From an uncultured bacterium (GTDB lineage: Bacteria > Cyanobacteriota > Vampirovibrionia > Gastranaerophilales > Gastranaerophilaceae): a stretch of DNA of 64,000 nt. Both the position numbers and the translations under genes were made by a program. The DNA lies in NCBI GenBank assembly GCA_949299935.1, contig CASGCE010000035.1, forward strand, positions 1-64,000. The letters are read 5' to 3'. Under the pieces are notes generated by a model. It did not search any database and was not told the origin of the DNA. It saw only the letters and a program-made list of their open reading frames with translations. This document shows, piece after piece, positions 51,287 through 60,597 of the stretch; the stretch's first letter is position 1, and every line of letters starts with the position of its first letter.

Positions 51287-51295
51287 CCCCCCCCC
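51287..51295. repeat. Nine-C homopolymer in a promoter region
   Basis: A run of C in an AT-rich genome, 30 bp upstream of the -35 box of the pilin-like gene. Such runs can slip during replication; see findings. Confidence 0.7.
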
Positions 51296-51418
51296 GTTAT
51301 GCATACCACGCATGGACATTTTACCTCCTTTGTTTTTTATATTATACACAAACAAAACCAATCGGGCAATATATTTTTTCAACGAAATAAAATAAAGTAT
51401 TTGAGAAAGGAGAAAAAT

Positions 51419-51559
51419 ATGAAATACAGATGTTTAGTGTGCGGGTGGGTGTATGACGAAGAAAAGGAAGGGAAAAAATTTGACGAACTGGATTCGAGTT
51501 GGGAATGTCCAATGTGTCATGCAAGCAAAGATGAATTTGAATTAACAGACAAAGATTAA
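51419..51559 (+). CDS. Rubredoxin
   Basis: 46 residues from the ATG at 51419, behind GAAAGGAGA. Both iron-binding pairs are present: CLVCGWVYDEE and CPMCHASKDEFE, with the usual spacing. It is a small one-iron electron carrier, often part of oxygen or peroxide detoxification in anaerobes. The length is slightly below the usual 52-54. Terminator at 51590-51614. Confidence 0.93.
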   Translation: MKYRCLVCGWVYDEEKEGKKFDELDSSWECPMCHASKDEFELTDKD

Positions 51560-51589
51560 ACGACAAAACAAATAAGTAATAAACATACA

Positions 51590-51614
51590 AAACCCTCTGT
51601 ATAAAAGAGGGTTT
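51590..51614 (+). terminator. Terminator of rubredoxin
   Basis: AACCCTCT pairs with AGAGGGTT around a 7-nt loop, followed by TATTT. Confidence 0.75.
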
Positions 51615-51875
51615 ATTTATAATACTTGACGATAAAAAATGTTTATCATAAACTAAAAAGGCACGACAATACCGTGTTGAAAATCAAATAAATTAAAGGT
51701 TGAGGTTACGCCAACATTAGAAAGTTGTCGCAACTCTTCGGGGAATAGCACTCCAAATGAATATGCATATAAAGCGCCGGCAGTCATTTTGAGTGGAAAT
51801 TGAATGTAAAAGCCTAATAACACAATTGTTTGTGAGAAACAAAAGGCGAACCCGACAACTTATAATAATTCATCT

Positions 51876-51952
51876 TCGGGATGTAGCGCAGCTTGGTAGC
51901 GCACCTCGCTTGGGACGAGGGGGTCGCACGTTCAAATCGTGTCATCCCGACC
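51876..51952 (+). tRNA. tRNA-Pro (TGG)
   Basis: Plus-strand cloverleaf. Acceptor CGGGATG pairs with CATCCCG and is followed by ACCA, so CCA is encoded. Anticodon arm CCTCG-CTTGGGA-CGAGG carries TGG. T-arm CGTTCAAATCG. It is 43 nt upstream of yidC. Confidence 0.95.
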
Positions 51953-51995
51953 ATTAAAAAATTTCGAATATGGCCGAAAAAGAGGATTAGGGACA

Positions 51996-53081
51996 TTGGA
52001 TTTCACGACATTAACCATAGAATTTTTAAGTAAACTGGCATCACTCGTCGGAAGTTACGGCTGGGCAATAATAGTATTAACAATTATCGTAAGGCTTTTT
52101 TTGTGGCCGTTAAACGTATCCCAACAACGTTCAATGCGTATGATGCAAACACTCCAGCCGAAATTAAAAGCGATACAGGACAGGTACAAAAGTAATCCCC
52201 AGGTAATGCAACAAAAACTTATGGAATTTTACAAAGAACATAAGTTTAACCCTATGGGCGGCTGTATGCCTTTATTAATACAAATGCCGATATTTATCCT
52301 TTTATATTCGGCATTAATGAGTCCCCAATTCATACAAACCGCAGGAGATGCACCATTTTTATTTGTTAACCGTTTAGATACAACCCTTCGGGCATCCGCA
52401 GGGATATCCAATGACGGACAACTGGGAGTTTCACAATATGATCGGTTCATTGTCGGAAAAACTGCGATTGTATATCTTAAAGATGAAGTTTTGGAAAATG
52501 TTAAAATAACAAAGCCAAATCAAGCCTTGGAAATACAAGGTGAACTGACTCCCGGAGAACCTATAGATTTTAAAATCAGTCTTGATAACTTAAATTTAAA
52601 ATTTAGCCAACTTCAAAATATACAAAAAATTGACGTAACAATAACCGATATAAATACAAAAGAAACAGAAAAAGTAACCTTTAACAGACAAGGTGAGATT
52701 TTAACAGCTTCCGTACCGACAATAGAAGTACAGCAAACATTTCATATTGACGTTTTACTGCTAATAGTGCTGTTTGGTATAACAATGTACATATCACAAA
52801 AGGTAATGATGGCAACGTCAAAAACAGCACAGCCCCAAGATCCGACACAAGCAGCCATCCAAAAATCAATGGGCACATTTATGCCAATCATGATAATTGC
52901 AACATTTGTAATAATTCCAATACCGGCGGGTGTACTTTTATACCTTGTAACAAGTAATTTAATTCAAATACTACAGACAGTGATTGTAAATAAGCAGATG
53001 GATATAGAAGAAGCGCAGAAAAAGCAACTTGTAACGGACGCAGATTTGAATAATGCCAAAAAAATAGACAATAAGGAGTAA
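51996..53081 (+). CDS. yidC: Membrane protein insertase YidC
   Basis: 361 residues with a TTG start at 51996. An upstream in-frame ATG lies inside tRNA-Pro and cannot be used. The Oxa1/YidC core is visible: a first helix (YGWAIIVLTIIVRLFLWPL), the cytoplasmic loop with QQRSMRMMQTLQPKLKAIQ, LMEFYKEHKFNPMGGC, then helices ILLYSALMSP, LIVLFGITMYISQK and IIPIPAGVLLYLVTSN. A small periplasmic domain (about 130-240) interrupts the core, as in some Gram-negative YidC proteins. It inserts inner-membrane proteins with or without Sec. Confidence 0.88.
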   Translation: MDFTTLTIEFLSKLASLVGSYGWAIIVLTIIVRLFLWPLNVSQQRSMRMMQTLQPKLKAIQDRYKSNPQVMQQKLMEFYKEHKFNPMGGCMPLLIQMPIFILLYSALMSPQFIQTAGDAPFLFVNRLDTTLRASAGISNDGQLGVSQYDRFIVGKTAIVYLKDEVLENVKITKPNQALEIQGELTPGEPIDFKISLDNLNLKFSQLQNIQKIDVTITDINTKETEKVTFNRQGEILTASVPTIEVQQTFHIDVLLLIVLFGITMYISQKVMMATSKTAQPQDPTQAAIQKSMGTFMPIMIIATFVIIPIPAGVLLYLVTSNLIQILQTVIVNKQMDIEEAQKKQLVTDADLNNAKKIDNKE

Positions 53082-53086
53082 TTACG

Positions 53087-54130
53087 TTGCAGGTATCGGA
53101 ATATGATTACGAATTACCTGAAGGCTTAATAGCACAAATGCCGGTTGAAAAGCGCGATAATTCACGCATGATGGTTTTGGACAGAAATACAAAAACCTTA
53201 AAACATCATCACTTTTATGACATAGTTGACTTGATTGACGAAAATAGCATTTTGGTTTTGAATGATACAAAGGTTTTACCCGCAAGATTATATGGAACAA
53301 AATCCACAGGTGCCAGAATTGAAGTTTTTTTACTGGAAGAAAAAGAAAAAACAATCTGGTCTTGTCTCATAAAACCTTCAAAACGAGTAAAACCTGATAC
53401 AATAATAAAAATAAGTGAAAAGCTACAAGTACGTGCCATAAAAAGACTGGAAGAAGACGGAGAATGGCTTGTAGAAATGCTCTGCAACGGAGAAATAACA
53501 AACATACTTCACGAAGTCGGCAATATACCTCTACCGCCGTACATCCAGCGGAAAATACAGACCGAAGAAATAAAAAACTTTGATATGAACCGATATCAAA
53601 CGGTATATGCACAAAAAGAAGGTTCCGTTGCCGCACCGACTGCAGGCTTACACTTCACCAAAGAAATATTAAAAAAACTTAACAAAAGGAATATAGAAAT
53701 AGCGTACGTCACATTGAATGTAGGTTTAGGCACCTTCCGACCGGTAAAATGTACCAGAATTGAAGATCACAAAATGCACTCGGAAACTTTTGAAATCAAC
53801 GCCCAAACAGCAGATATGATTAATAAAGCAAAAGCAAATGGGAAAAAAGTAGTTGCAGTAGGAACAACAACCGTAAGAACATTGGAAACCGCCTTTAAAC
53901 AATTTGGATGCATAAAAGAATGCAAAAGCAGTTCTGAACTTTTCATCTACCCGCCCTATAAGTTTAATATAACAGATGAATTAATTACCAATTTTCACTT
54001 ACCCAAATCAACACTTTTAATGCTTGTAAGTGCGTTTGCGGGAAAAGATTTCATTTTCGAAGCGTATGAAGAAGCAATAAAAGAAAAATACAGATTTTTC
54101 TCATACGGAGATTGCATGTATATTAAATAA
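53087..54130 (+). CDS. queA: S-adenosylmethionine:tRNA ribosyltransferase-isomerase
   Basis: 347 residues. TTG start behind AAGGAG, six nt after yidC. The QueA pattern is clear: YDYELPEGLIAQMPVEKRD at the start, then LVLNDTKVLPARLYG, SVAAPTAGLHFT, VTLNVGLGTFRPV, and the end block VGTTTVRTLE. QueA moves the ribosyl group of SAM to preQ1 in tRNA wobble position 34, on the path to queuosine. Confidence 0.95.
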   Translation: MQVSEYDYELPEGLIAQMPVEKRDNSRMMVLDRNTKTLKHHHFYDIVDLIDENSILVLNDTKVLPARLYGTKSTGARIEVFLLEEKEKTIWSCLIKPSKRVKPDTIIKISEKLQVRAIKRLEEDGEWLVEMLCNGEITNILHEVGNIPLPPYIQRKIQTEEIKNFDMNRYQTVYAQKEGSVAAPTAGLHFTKEILKKLNKRNIEIAYVTLNVGLGTFRPVKCTRIEDHKMHSETFEINAQTADMINKAKANGKKVVAVGTTTVRTLETAFKQFGCIKECKSSSELFIYPPYKFNITDELITNFHLPKSTLLMLVSAFAGKDFIFEAYEEAIKEKYRFFSYGDCMYIK

Positions 54131-54250
54131 CGCCATACAGAACAAACCCTACCGAAATACAAACAAAGTTTTGACATTTAATCAAAAATCCTTAATTTAT
54201 ATGATACAAAACACCAACAGAGGGTGTAGAATAAAATTGAGGGTAGGATA

Positions 54251-54964
54251 ATGTTTTCAGAAATGCTGCAAAGGATGTTAAACAGTGGCGGACAAGCGGC
54301 CGCAATACAAAGAGCCGCCCAAATGAATCAGTACATCAATAATTTTTACAAGACAAAGAATGTAACCGGTACGACTATAAATTCTCCAATACCGTCATCA
54401 AATGTACAATCATTTGAAAGCGTGTTATCCTCAAGTAAAAAAGTAGACTTTGGCAATTTGCTTTTAAATCCGGAAACAATGAAGGTCAAAGCGGAACTTG
54501 TAAAAACAAACCCCACAGAAAGCCTGAACAACGCACTTACAGAGGCAGCAGCAGTATCCGGTAATATAGGTAGGATAAATAATCCTTCCAAAAGTCAGAT
54601 AATAAACATGGTAGAGCAAATAGCCCAAAAACACGGAGTAGACGATAAACTTGTAAAAGCACTTATAAAGCAGGAATCCGGTTTCAATCCAAAGGCAAAA
54701 TCAAAAGCCGGAGCAATGGGCTTAATGCAGTTGATGCCATCAACAGCTAAGGGGTTGGGTGTTACTGACGCATACAATCCTGTCCAAAATGTAGAGGGCG
54801 GAATAAGATATTTAAAATCCATGCTCAATAAATATAACGGGAATATAATACTGGCACTGGCAGCATACAACGCAGGTCCGGCGGCGGTAGACAAATATGA
54901 CGGAGTTCCGCCTTATAAAGAGACCCAAAATTATATAAAAAATATTTTAGCAAATTATCTGTAA
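54251..54964 (+). CDS. Lytic transglycosylase, SLT family
   Basis: 237 residues. The C-terminal half (125-237) is the goose-lysozyme-like domain: VKALIKQESGFNPKAKSKAG (catalytic Glu), GAMGLMQLMPSTAKGLG and ALAAYNAGPAAVDKY. The N-terminal half (1-120) is Gln/Asn- and Ser-rich with no signal peptide. It cleaves peptidoglycan glycan strands with 1,6-anhydro ends. Without a signal it may be secreted by another route, or act with a structure such as a pilus. GAGGGTAGGATA precedes the ATG. Confidence 0.88.
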   Translation: MFSEMLQRMLNSGGQAAAIQRAAQMNQYINNFYKTKNVTGTTINSPIPSSNVQSFESVLSSSKKVDFGNLLLNPETMKVKAELVKTNPTESLNNALTEAAAVSGNIGRINNPSKSQIINMVEQIAQKHGVDDKLVKALIKQESGFNPKAKSKAGAMGLMQLMPSTAKGLGVTDAYNPVQNVEGGIRYLKSMLNKYNGNIILALAAYNAGPAAVDKYDGVPPYKETQNYIKNILANYL

Positions 54965-54993
54965 GCACGACGATTCCAGTAAATTATAACTCT

Positions 54994-55022
54994 TTGCATT
55001 TAAAAAAGTTTTTTGCTACAAT
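54994..55022 (+). promoter_or_regulatory. Promoter of the MCE-lpxK-nth operon
   Basis: TTGCAT, 17-bp spacer ending in TGC, TACAAT (55017-55022). Its start would give a leader of about 22 nt with a GAGGGA ribosome binding site. Confidence 0.65.
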
Positions 55023-55051
55023 AAAAACGTGAATAATTTATGAGGGATTAA

Positions 55052-56410
55052 ATGAAATTCTCGTCATCATTTAAAGTAGGTTTATTAACATTAATAGCAC
55101 TAATATTGCTGTTCAGTGTAGTATTCAAGGTCAAAGGCAGAACCTTTTCAAGTGCAGAAAGAATAGAGATACAATTTAAAGACGTAAACGGAATGCGTCC
55201 GGGAGCGGGGGTACAGATGATGGGTCTTCGTGTAGGTCAAGTAGAAGAAATAACCCCCGTCATTAAAGAAGGCGAGAATTTTGTAAAGGTAAAATTTGTA
55301 ATAACCGATCCGGATGTAAAAATTCCAAAGGCATCAATGTTTTCGATACAACAAACGGGCCTGATAGGCGAATTATTTTTGGAGATTACACCGCCCAAAG
55401 ACAGGACTTTGTATATTCCGATGAAAACAAAGGGGCTTCTATATAAAGATGATCCCGTTGAAATGAAACTTGACGACAAATATTATGACGTAGGTCAAGT
55501 AAAATCGATTGAAGTAATTTCGCGTGATGCGGTACCGTTTAACTTACGGGATTCAATTGAGACGAACTACGCATACAAAATAGATTATATAGTTGATCTT
55601 CCGGGCTTAATTTTGCCCGAATTTATGAAAGGTGTACCGGTATACAAAAACGGTAGGAAGAAGTTAAGAATATCAACTCTGGATGATACAATTCTTCAGT
55701 ACCCGCAGCAAAATTCACCTTATACAATAATGGAGCCGATGAGAATAGCCGACTTTATGGAATGGCAATACAGGGCAGCAGAATCGTTAACAGAAACCAA
55801 CAGGAAAATAAATGCATTATTGTCCGATGAAGTTATCGCGGAACTACAGATGTCAGTGGCTAATATCAATTCCTTGACGGCAAAATCAGCCTCAACGATA
55901 GCGAAATTTGATCAGCTGATTGATGCTTCACAAGGTGATTTAAAGGAATTAATGTCATTACTGGATAAAACCAGCAGCGACTTTTCAAAGTTGTCAAACA
56001 ACCTGAATAACCTAATCGGCGATAAAGAATTTAAGACAAAACTGTATTCAACTGCGGATTCACTGGATTTGTTAGCACAAAATCTTAACAAGATAATGGA
56101 CAACGGGAATGCGGAAGCTATAGCAGCAGATTTGCGAGTGATAACACATAACGTCAATGAAATAAGCACTTACGTAAATTCAATGACAAAAGACGATAAT
56201 TTAAAGAAAGATCTAACGAGAACGATAAACAGTGCAAATAAAGCGATGACGGATATATCAACGACGTTAGCAGCCTTAAACAAGCTAACTCCGGAAAACA
56301 AAACCGAATTACAGTCGATAATAGATGACGCAGCAGTAACAACATGTAATTTAAGAAAGTTTTCCGAGAAACTAAATAAACGATTTTTACTATTCAGACT
56401 GATGTTTTAA
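55052..56410 (+). CDS. MCE/MlaD-family lipid transport protein
   Basis: 452 residues. One N-terminal membrane anchor (VGLLTLIALILLFSVVFKV). The MCE domain (about 35-140) has FKDVNGMRPGAGVQMMGLRVGQVEEI and FSIQQTGLIGELFLEI. The rest is a long helical tail (EVIAELQMSVANINSLTAK and repeated Ser/Asn-rich helices). MCE proteins bridge inner and outer membranes to move phospholipids. The permease and ATPase partners (MlaE, MlaF) are not in the window. It heads the operon with lpxK and nth. Confidence 0.85.
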   Translation: MKFSSSFKVGLLTLIALILLFSVVFKVKGRTFSSAERIEIQFKDVNGMRPGAGVQMMGLRVGQVEEITPVIKEGENFVKVKFVITDPDVKIPKASMFSIQQTGLIGELFLEITPPKDRTLYIPMKTKGLLYKDDPVEMKLDDKYYDVGQVKSIEVISRDAVPFNLRDSIETNYAYKIDYIVDLPGLILPEFMKGVPVYKNGRKKLRISTLDDTILQYPQQNSPYTIMEPMRIADFMEWQYRAAESLTETNRKINALLSDEVIAELQMSVANINSLTAKSASTIAKFDQLIDASQGDLKELMSLLDKTSSDFSKLSNNLNNLIGDKEFKTKLYSTADSLDLLAQNLNKIMDNGNAEAIAADLRVITHNVNEISTYVNSMTKDDNLKKDLTRTINSANKAMTDISTTLAALNKLTPENKTELQSIIDDAAVTTCNLRKFSEKLNKRFLLFRLMF

Positions 56411-56413
56411 AAT

Positions 56414-57445
56414 ATGAATATAAAGACAAATATAACAAAATTACATTATGACCGAAATGCGAGCGGAATACTGGTAAAAGTCTTAGAGGGCATGTCAAGT
56501 ATATACGGTATCGGAAGCGGACTAAAGAACATCCTATACGATAAAGGGCTGTTAAAAGCCCGAAAAGTAGATGCACAAGTAATTTCAGTAGGTAATATGA
56601 CAACAGGCGGAGTAGGTAAAACACCCGTAGTGTTAGAAATAGTGCGTCATTTAATAAAAAAAGGCAAAAAAGTATGTGTAATCTCAAGAGGATACGGAGG
56701 GAAACTGTCTAACAAGAAAGTAAACGTAATTTCCGATGGTCGACACGTACTATACACAGCGACAATGGCAGGCGACGAGCCGTTTTGGCTAGCGCAAAAA
56801 GCACAGGGGGCCTGTGTTTTAACGTGCAAAGACAGATACAAAGCTGCAAAATATGCCATAGAAAAATTTGGAACAGAAATAATAATTCTGGATGATGGAT
56901 TTCAGCATAGAAAATTACACCGAGACATAGATATTGTCTTAATGGATAGCAAGATGGGATTGGGTAATGAGAAATTACTGCCCGCAGGTCCGTTAAGGGA
57001 AGGTGCGGAGGCATTGGATAGGATTGACAAGCTTTTGATAGTAAGCAAAGACATTGAGCACAGCAAGGCACAAAAATTTGCGAAGATTATGGAAAAACGA
57101 CTAAACATTGAAACGATATTATGCGCAATAGAACCGGATTACATATACAACATCAAAACAGGTGAAAGGCTGGAAGAAGGAGCCACCGTAACGGCCATTT
57201 GTGCAATAGGCCAGCCGCAGCAATTTTTCAACTTTTTAGATGCGTATAACGTAAAACAGGGAATAGCACTTGATGATCACCACCAATATTCACCGACGGA
57301 TCTGGTAGATATATCAGGAGATATAGTTACAACCGAAAAAGATGCCGTGAAGCTTTTAAGGTTTGATAAGGATAACATATATGCGCTCAAATTACGCACC
57401 TTGCTTGATGTTGAAAGGTTACTAAATGTTAAAAAAAAGAGTTAA
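56414..57445 (+). CDS. lpxK: Tetraacyldisaccharide 4'-kinase
   Basis: 343 residues. Starts 3 nt after the MCE stop, with no independent binding site. Pattern: ISVGNMTTGGVGKTPVV (P-loop), SRGYGG, GDEPFWLA, DDGFQHRKLHRDIDIVLMD. LpxK phosphorylates the 4' position of the lipid A precursor on the inner face of the inner membrane. Together with the MsbA-like exporter this says the cell makes lipid A. Overlaps nth by 20 nt. Confidence 0.93.
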   Translation: MNIKTNITKLHYDRNASGILVKVLEGMSSIYGIGSGLKNILYDKGLLKARKVDAQVISVGNMTTGGVGKTPVVLEIVRHLIKKGKKVCVISRGYGGKLSNKKVNVISDGRHVLYTATMAGDEPFWLAQKAQGACVLTCKDRYKAAKYAIEKFGTEIIILDDGFQHRKLHRDIDIVLMDSKMGLGNEKLLPAGPLREGAEALDRIDKLLIVSKDIEHSKAQKFAKIMEKRLNIETILCAIEPDYIYNIKTGERLEEGATVTAICAIGQPQQFFNFLDAYNVKQGIALDDHHQYSPTDLVDISGDIVTTEKDAVKLLRFDKDNIYALKLRTLLDVERLLNVKKKS

Positions 57446-58067
57446 TATAACTAAGATAATCCAAAAACTGAAAGCTGCCAAACAACCTAAAAGTGAATTT
57501 GTAAAACTGATGGACAGCTTTAATGATCCATATTTGGTACTTATAGCGTGCATTTTAAGCCTTCGAACGAACGATAAAACGACATATCCCGCCACTTTAA
57601 GGATGTTGGAATTGGGAAAAACACCTGAAGATTTCGCAAATATGGAAAGAAAAGTTCTTGAAAAAGCGATATATCCCGTTGGATTTTATACAAATAAAGC
57701 AAAGCAAATAATTGAATTATCAAAGGAATTAGTCAAAAAATATAATTCAAAGGTTCCGGATAAAATAGAAGAGCTGATAAAATTTAACGGAGTAGGGAGA
57801 AAGACAGCTAATTTGGTAATATCTGAGGGTTTTAACAAACCTGCGATATGCGTAGACGTACACGTACACCGGATTTCAAATCGATTGGGCTATGTAAAAA
57901 CAAAAAAACCGGAAGATACAGAATTAGAATTAAGGAAAAAACTTCCTAAAAAATATTGGCAGGAAATAAATTCACTTTTAGTAACACACGGTCAAAACAT
58001 ATGCAAACCTGTTAAGCCAAAATGCGACACATGTCCTATTTGTGAATTTTGTAACAAAATATTATAA
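57426..58067 (+). CDS. nth: Endonuclease III
   Basis: 213 residues. Helix-hairpin-helix ELIKFNGVGRKTANLVISEGF ends with the catalytic Lys in RKTAN; the catalytic Asp is in CVDVHVHRISNRL. A C-terminal 4Fe-4S site is built by C-x6-C-x2-C-x5-C (CKPVKPKCDTCPICEFC). It is a bifunctional DNA glycosylase/AP-lyase that removes oxidised pyrimidines. Starts inside lpxK. Confidence 0.93.
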   Translation: MLKKRVNITKIIQKLKAAKQPKSEFVKLMDSFNDPYLVLIACILSLRTNDKTTYPATLRMLELGKTPEDFANMERKVLEKAIYPVGFYTNKAKQIIELSKELVKKYNSKVPDKIEELIKFNGVGRKTANLVISEGFNKPAICVDVHVHRISNRLGYVKTKKPEDTELELRKKLPKKYWQEINSLLVTHGQNICKPVKPKCDTCPICEFCNKIL

Positions 58068-58130
58068 TTGTACAAACCGTATAAATAGTCTAAAATAGGG
58101 AATAATGGGGTTTTTTAAGGGAATAACTTC

Positions 58131-58159
58131 TTGCTTTAAAAACATAAATGTGCAATAAT
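58131..58159 (+). promoter_or_regulatory. Promoter of the hyd operon
   Basis: TTGCTT, 17-bp spacer ending in TGC, AATAAT (58154-58159): an extended -10. The leader is about 50 nt with AGAGGAG before hydC. Confidence 0.6.
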
Positions 58160-58216
58160 ATGCTTGAGGAAGGAAAATAACCCGAACAACCGATACCACA
58201 GAGGAGAAAAACAAAT

Positions 58217-58705
58217 ATGGACACAACCCACAAAATAAGCACAGCCAAGCTGGACGAGATTTTAGAATCATATGAGTACAAAAAATCGAATTTAATAGCG
58301 ATATTGCAAAAAGTACAAGAAGAATACAGGTATCTGCCGGAGGAAGCATTAATATACATAGGCACTAAAATTGAGGGTTTATCACCGGCAACAGTTTTTG
58401 GTGTAGCGACTTTTTACGCACAATTTTCACTGGAGCCCAAGGGCAAATTTGAAATAAAAGTTTGCGACGGAACAGCATGTCATGTACGGGGTTCAATGCC
58501 TGTTCTAAACGCAATACGGAACAAGCTTAACATCCAAGAAGGGCAGTTAACAAGTGATAACGGACTATTTTCATTAGAGACCGTAAGCTGTTTAGGTGCG
58601 TGTGGACTGGCACCGGTTGTGGTAATAAACGGTAAAGTATACCCGCAAATGACTTCTGATGCGATAACAATAGTACTTGAAACCCTATTGAAAGAGGAAG
58701 AATAA
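58217..58705 (+). CDS. hydC: NuoE-like subunit of bifurcating [FeFe] hydrogenase
   Basis: 162 residues, thioredoxin-like [2Fe-2S] protein. Four ligand Cys: CDGTACHVRG (two) and CLGACGLAPVVVING (two). A helical N-terminus (SNLIAILQKVQEEY, then TVFGVATFYAQFSLEPKG) is standard for NuoE/HydC. It links electron flow from the NuoF-like subunit in the cytoplasmic complex. AGAGGAGAAA precedes the ATG. First gene of hydCBA; hydB follows after 1 nt. Confidence 0.92.
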   Translation: MDTTHKISTAKLDEILESYEYKKSNLIAILQKVQEEYRYLPEEALIYIGTKIEGLSPATVFGVATFYAQFSLEPKGKFEIKVCDGTACHVRGSMPVLNAIRNKLNIQEGQLTSDNGLFSLETVSCLGACGLAPVVVINGKVYPQMTSDAITIVLETLLKEEE

Positions 58706-58706
58706 C

Positions 58707-60569
58707 ATGGAAACAAAGAATTTAAATATAGATATTAAAGAGGAACAGAAAAAAGCGCAAGAGCTGTTGAAAAAACAAGGATTAAGGGTTCTGGTATGTG
58801 CCGGAACAGGTTGTGTAGCCAACGGTGCGTTAGGAGTAATAGAGAAATTCAAGGAATTAGGTGCTGATGTATCCGTATTAACAGACTATGACAAAATGAC
58901 AATAGTACCGACAGGTTGTCACGGATTTTGTGAGCAGGGCGTACTGGTAAACATACCCGACAAACACATAACCTACGTAAAAGTTCGATATAAAGACGTC
59001 GAAGAAATATATGAAACACACATACGAGGTGGCAAATACGTTGAACGATTGCTCTATAAAGATCCCCAAACAAACGAACACATACATAAAGACGAGGATA
59101 TAAATTTTTACGCGAAACAAAACAGGACAGCGCTTAAAAACTGTGGGAATATAAATGCGGAAAGTATAGATGAAGCAATAGCAGTGAGAGGCTATGAGGC
59201 GTTATATAACGTATTAAAAGAAAACAACGCAGAGGCAGTAATTGAAGCAATTGAAAAATCAGGATTACGAGGCAGAGGTGGCGGAGGATTTCCGACAGGT
59301 AAGAAATGGAGGTTTACGGCAGCAAACCGAGGAGGGAAATCCTATGTAGTATGCAACGGTGACGAAGGTGACCCCGGTGCATTTATGGACAGGAGCATAA
59401 TGGAGGGTGATCCTCATAAACTTCTTGAAGGTATGGCAATAGCTGCATTTGCGATTGGTGCGGACGAAGGTTATATCTACGTAAGGGCGGAATATCCGCT
59501 TGCTATTGAACGTTTAAAGAAAGCCATAAAAGATGCTGAGGAAAGACATTTTTTGGGCAAGAATATAATGGGCAGCGACTTTTCATTCACAATACACATA
59601 AAAGAAGGAGCCGGAGCATTTGTATGCGGAGAAGAAACGGCATTAATGGCGTCAATTGAAGGTGAAAGAGGCATGCCACGTCCAAAACCGCCATTTCCGG
59701 CGAATAAAGGCTTATTTGGCAGACCTACCCTAATAAATAATGTCGAAACACTTGCCAATGTGCCCGTTATAATTTTAAATGGCGCAGATTGGTTTGCACA
59801 AATGGGCACAGAAACTTCAAAAGGTACAAAAACTTTCGCACTTACCGGTGAAGTTAACAATACGGGCTTGATAGAAGTTCCGATGGGAACAACATTAAGA
59901 GAAATAATCTTTGACATAGGAGGAGGTATCAGAGGCGGCAAAAAATTCAAAGCCGTCCAAATAGGCGGGCCTTCAGGCGGATGCCTGACACAGGAGCATC
60001 TTGATTTACCGATGGATTATGACAGCCTTGTAAAAGCCGGAGCAATGGTAGGTTCAGGCGGGCTTGTGGTTATGGCTGAAGATACTTGTATGGTGGAAGT
60101 TGCAAGATTTTTCATGAACTTTACCAAGAATGAGAGCTGTGGTAAATGTGTTCCCTGCCGTGAAGGAACAAAAAACATGCTTAAAATTCTGGAAAAAATA
60201 GTTGCAGGCAAAGGTGAGCTTTCCGATTTGGACATATTGGAAGAACTTGCACACAGTGTTAAAGAAGGTTCGCTTTGCGGACTCGGAAAAACCGCCCCCA
60301 ATCCTGTACTTTCGACCCTTAAATATTTTAGGGATGAATATATTGCACATATTGTTGACAAAAAATGTCCTGCAGGAGTTTGTACCGCTATGAAAAGGAT
60401 TGTAATAAATGAAGAAAAATGCAAAGGTTGTACGAAATGTGCAAGAACATGTCCTGTAGGTGCTATAGAAGGAACAGTCAAACAACCGCATCACATTGAT
60501 GAAACAAAATGTATAAAATGTGAAGCGTGTCTTAAAAGTTGCCCGTTTAAAGCAATAGAATTACAATAA
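58707..60569 (+). CDS. hydB: NuoF-like NAD(P)H/ferredoxin subunit of bifurcating hydrogenase
   Basis: 620 residues. An N-terminal thioredoxin-like [2Fe-2S] domain (CAGTGCVANG near 31 and GCHGFCEQG near 68) precedes the NuoF core. The FMN/NADH site has GRGGGGFPTGKKW near 190 and NGDEGDPGAFMDR. An SLBB region follows, then the N3-type 4Fe-4S motif CGKCVPCREG near 475. A C-terminal pair of ferredoxin clusters (CKGCTKCARTCP and CIKCEACLKSCP) ends it. These features are typical of HydB of electron-bifurcating hydrogenases. The enzyme couples exergonic NADH and ferredoxin oxidation. The C-terminal extra clusters distinguish it from Complex I NuoF. Confidence 0.93.
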   Translation: METKNLNIDIKEEQKKAQELLKKQGLRVLVCAGTGCVANGALGVIEKFKELGADVSVLTDYDKMTIVPTGCHGFCEQGVLVNIPDKHITYVKVRYKDVEEIYETHIRGGKYVERLLYKDPQTNEHIHKDEDINFYAKQNRTALKNCGNINAESIDEAIAVRGYEALYNVLKENNAEAVIEAIEKSGLRGRGGGGFPTGKKWRFTAANRGGKSYVVCNGDEGDPGAFMDRSIMEGDPHKLLEGMAIAAFAIGADEGYIYVRAEYPLAIERLKKAIKDAEERHFLGKNIMGSDFSFTIHIKEGAGAFVCGEETALMASIEGERGMPRPKPPFPANKGLFGRPTLINNVETLANVPVIILNGADWFAQMGTETSKGTKTFALTGEVNNTGLIEVPMGTTLREIIFDIGGGIRGGKKFKAVQIGGPSGGCLTQEHLDLPMDYDSLVKAGAMVGSGGLVVMAEDTCMVEVARFFMNFTKNESCGKCVPCREGTKNMLKILEKIVAGKGELSDLDILEELAHSVKEGSLCGLGKTAPNPVLSTLKYFRDEYIAHIVDKKCPAGVCTAMKRIVINEEKCKGCTKCARTCPVGAIEGTVKQPHHIDETKCIKCEACLKSCPFKAIELQ

Positions 60570-60597
60570 TGCGGCAAAATATACGAGGGAAATAAAA

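Noticed and set aside
51600-51875. Possible small RNA between rubredoxin and tRNA-Pro
   Set aside because: Some short hairpins are possible but there is no clear promoter and terminator pair, and no match to 4.5S, 6S or tmRNA cores.
51939-51995. Longer start of yidC
   Set aside because: The ATG lies inside tRNA-Pro; the TTG at 51996 fits the family start and avoids the tRNA.
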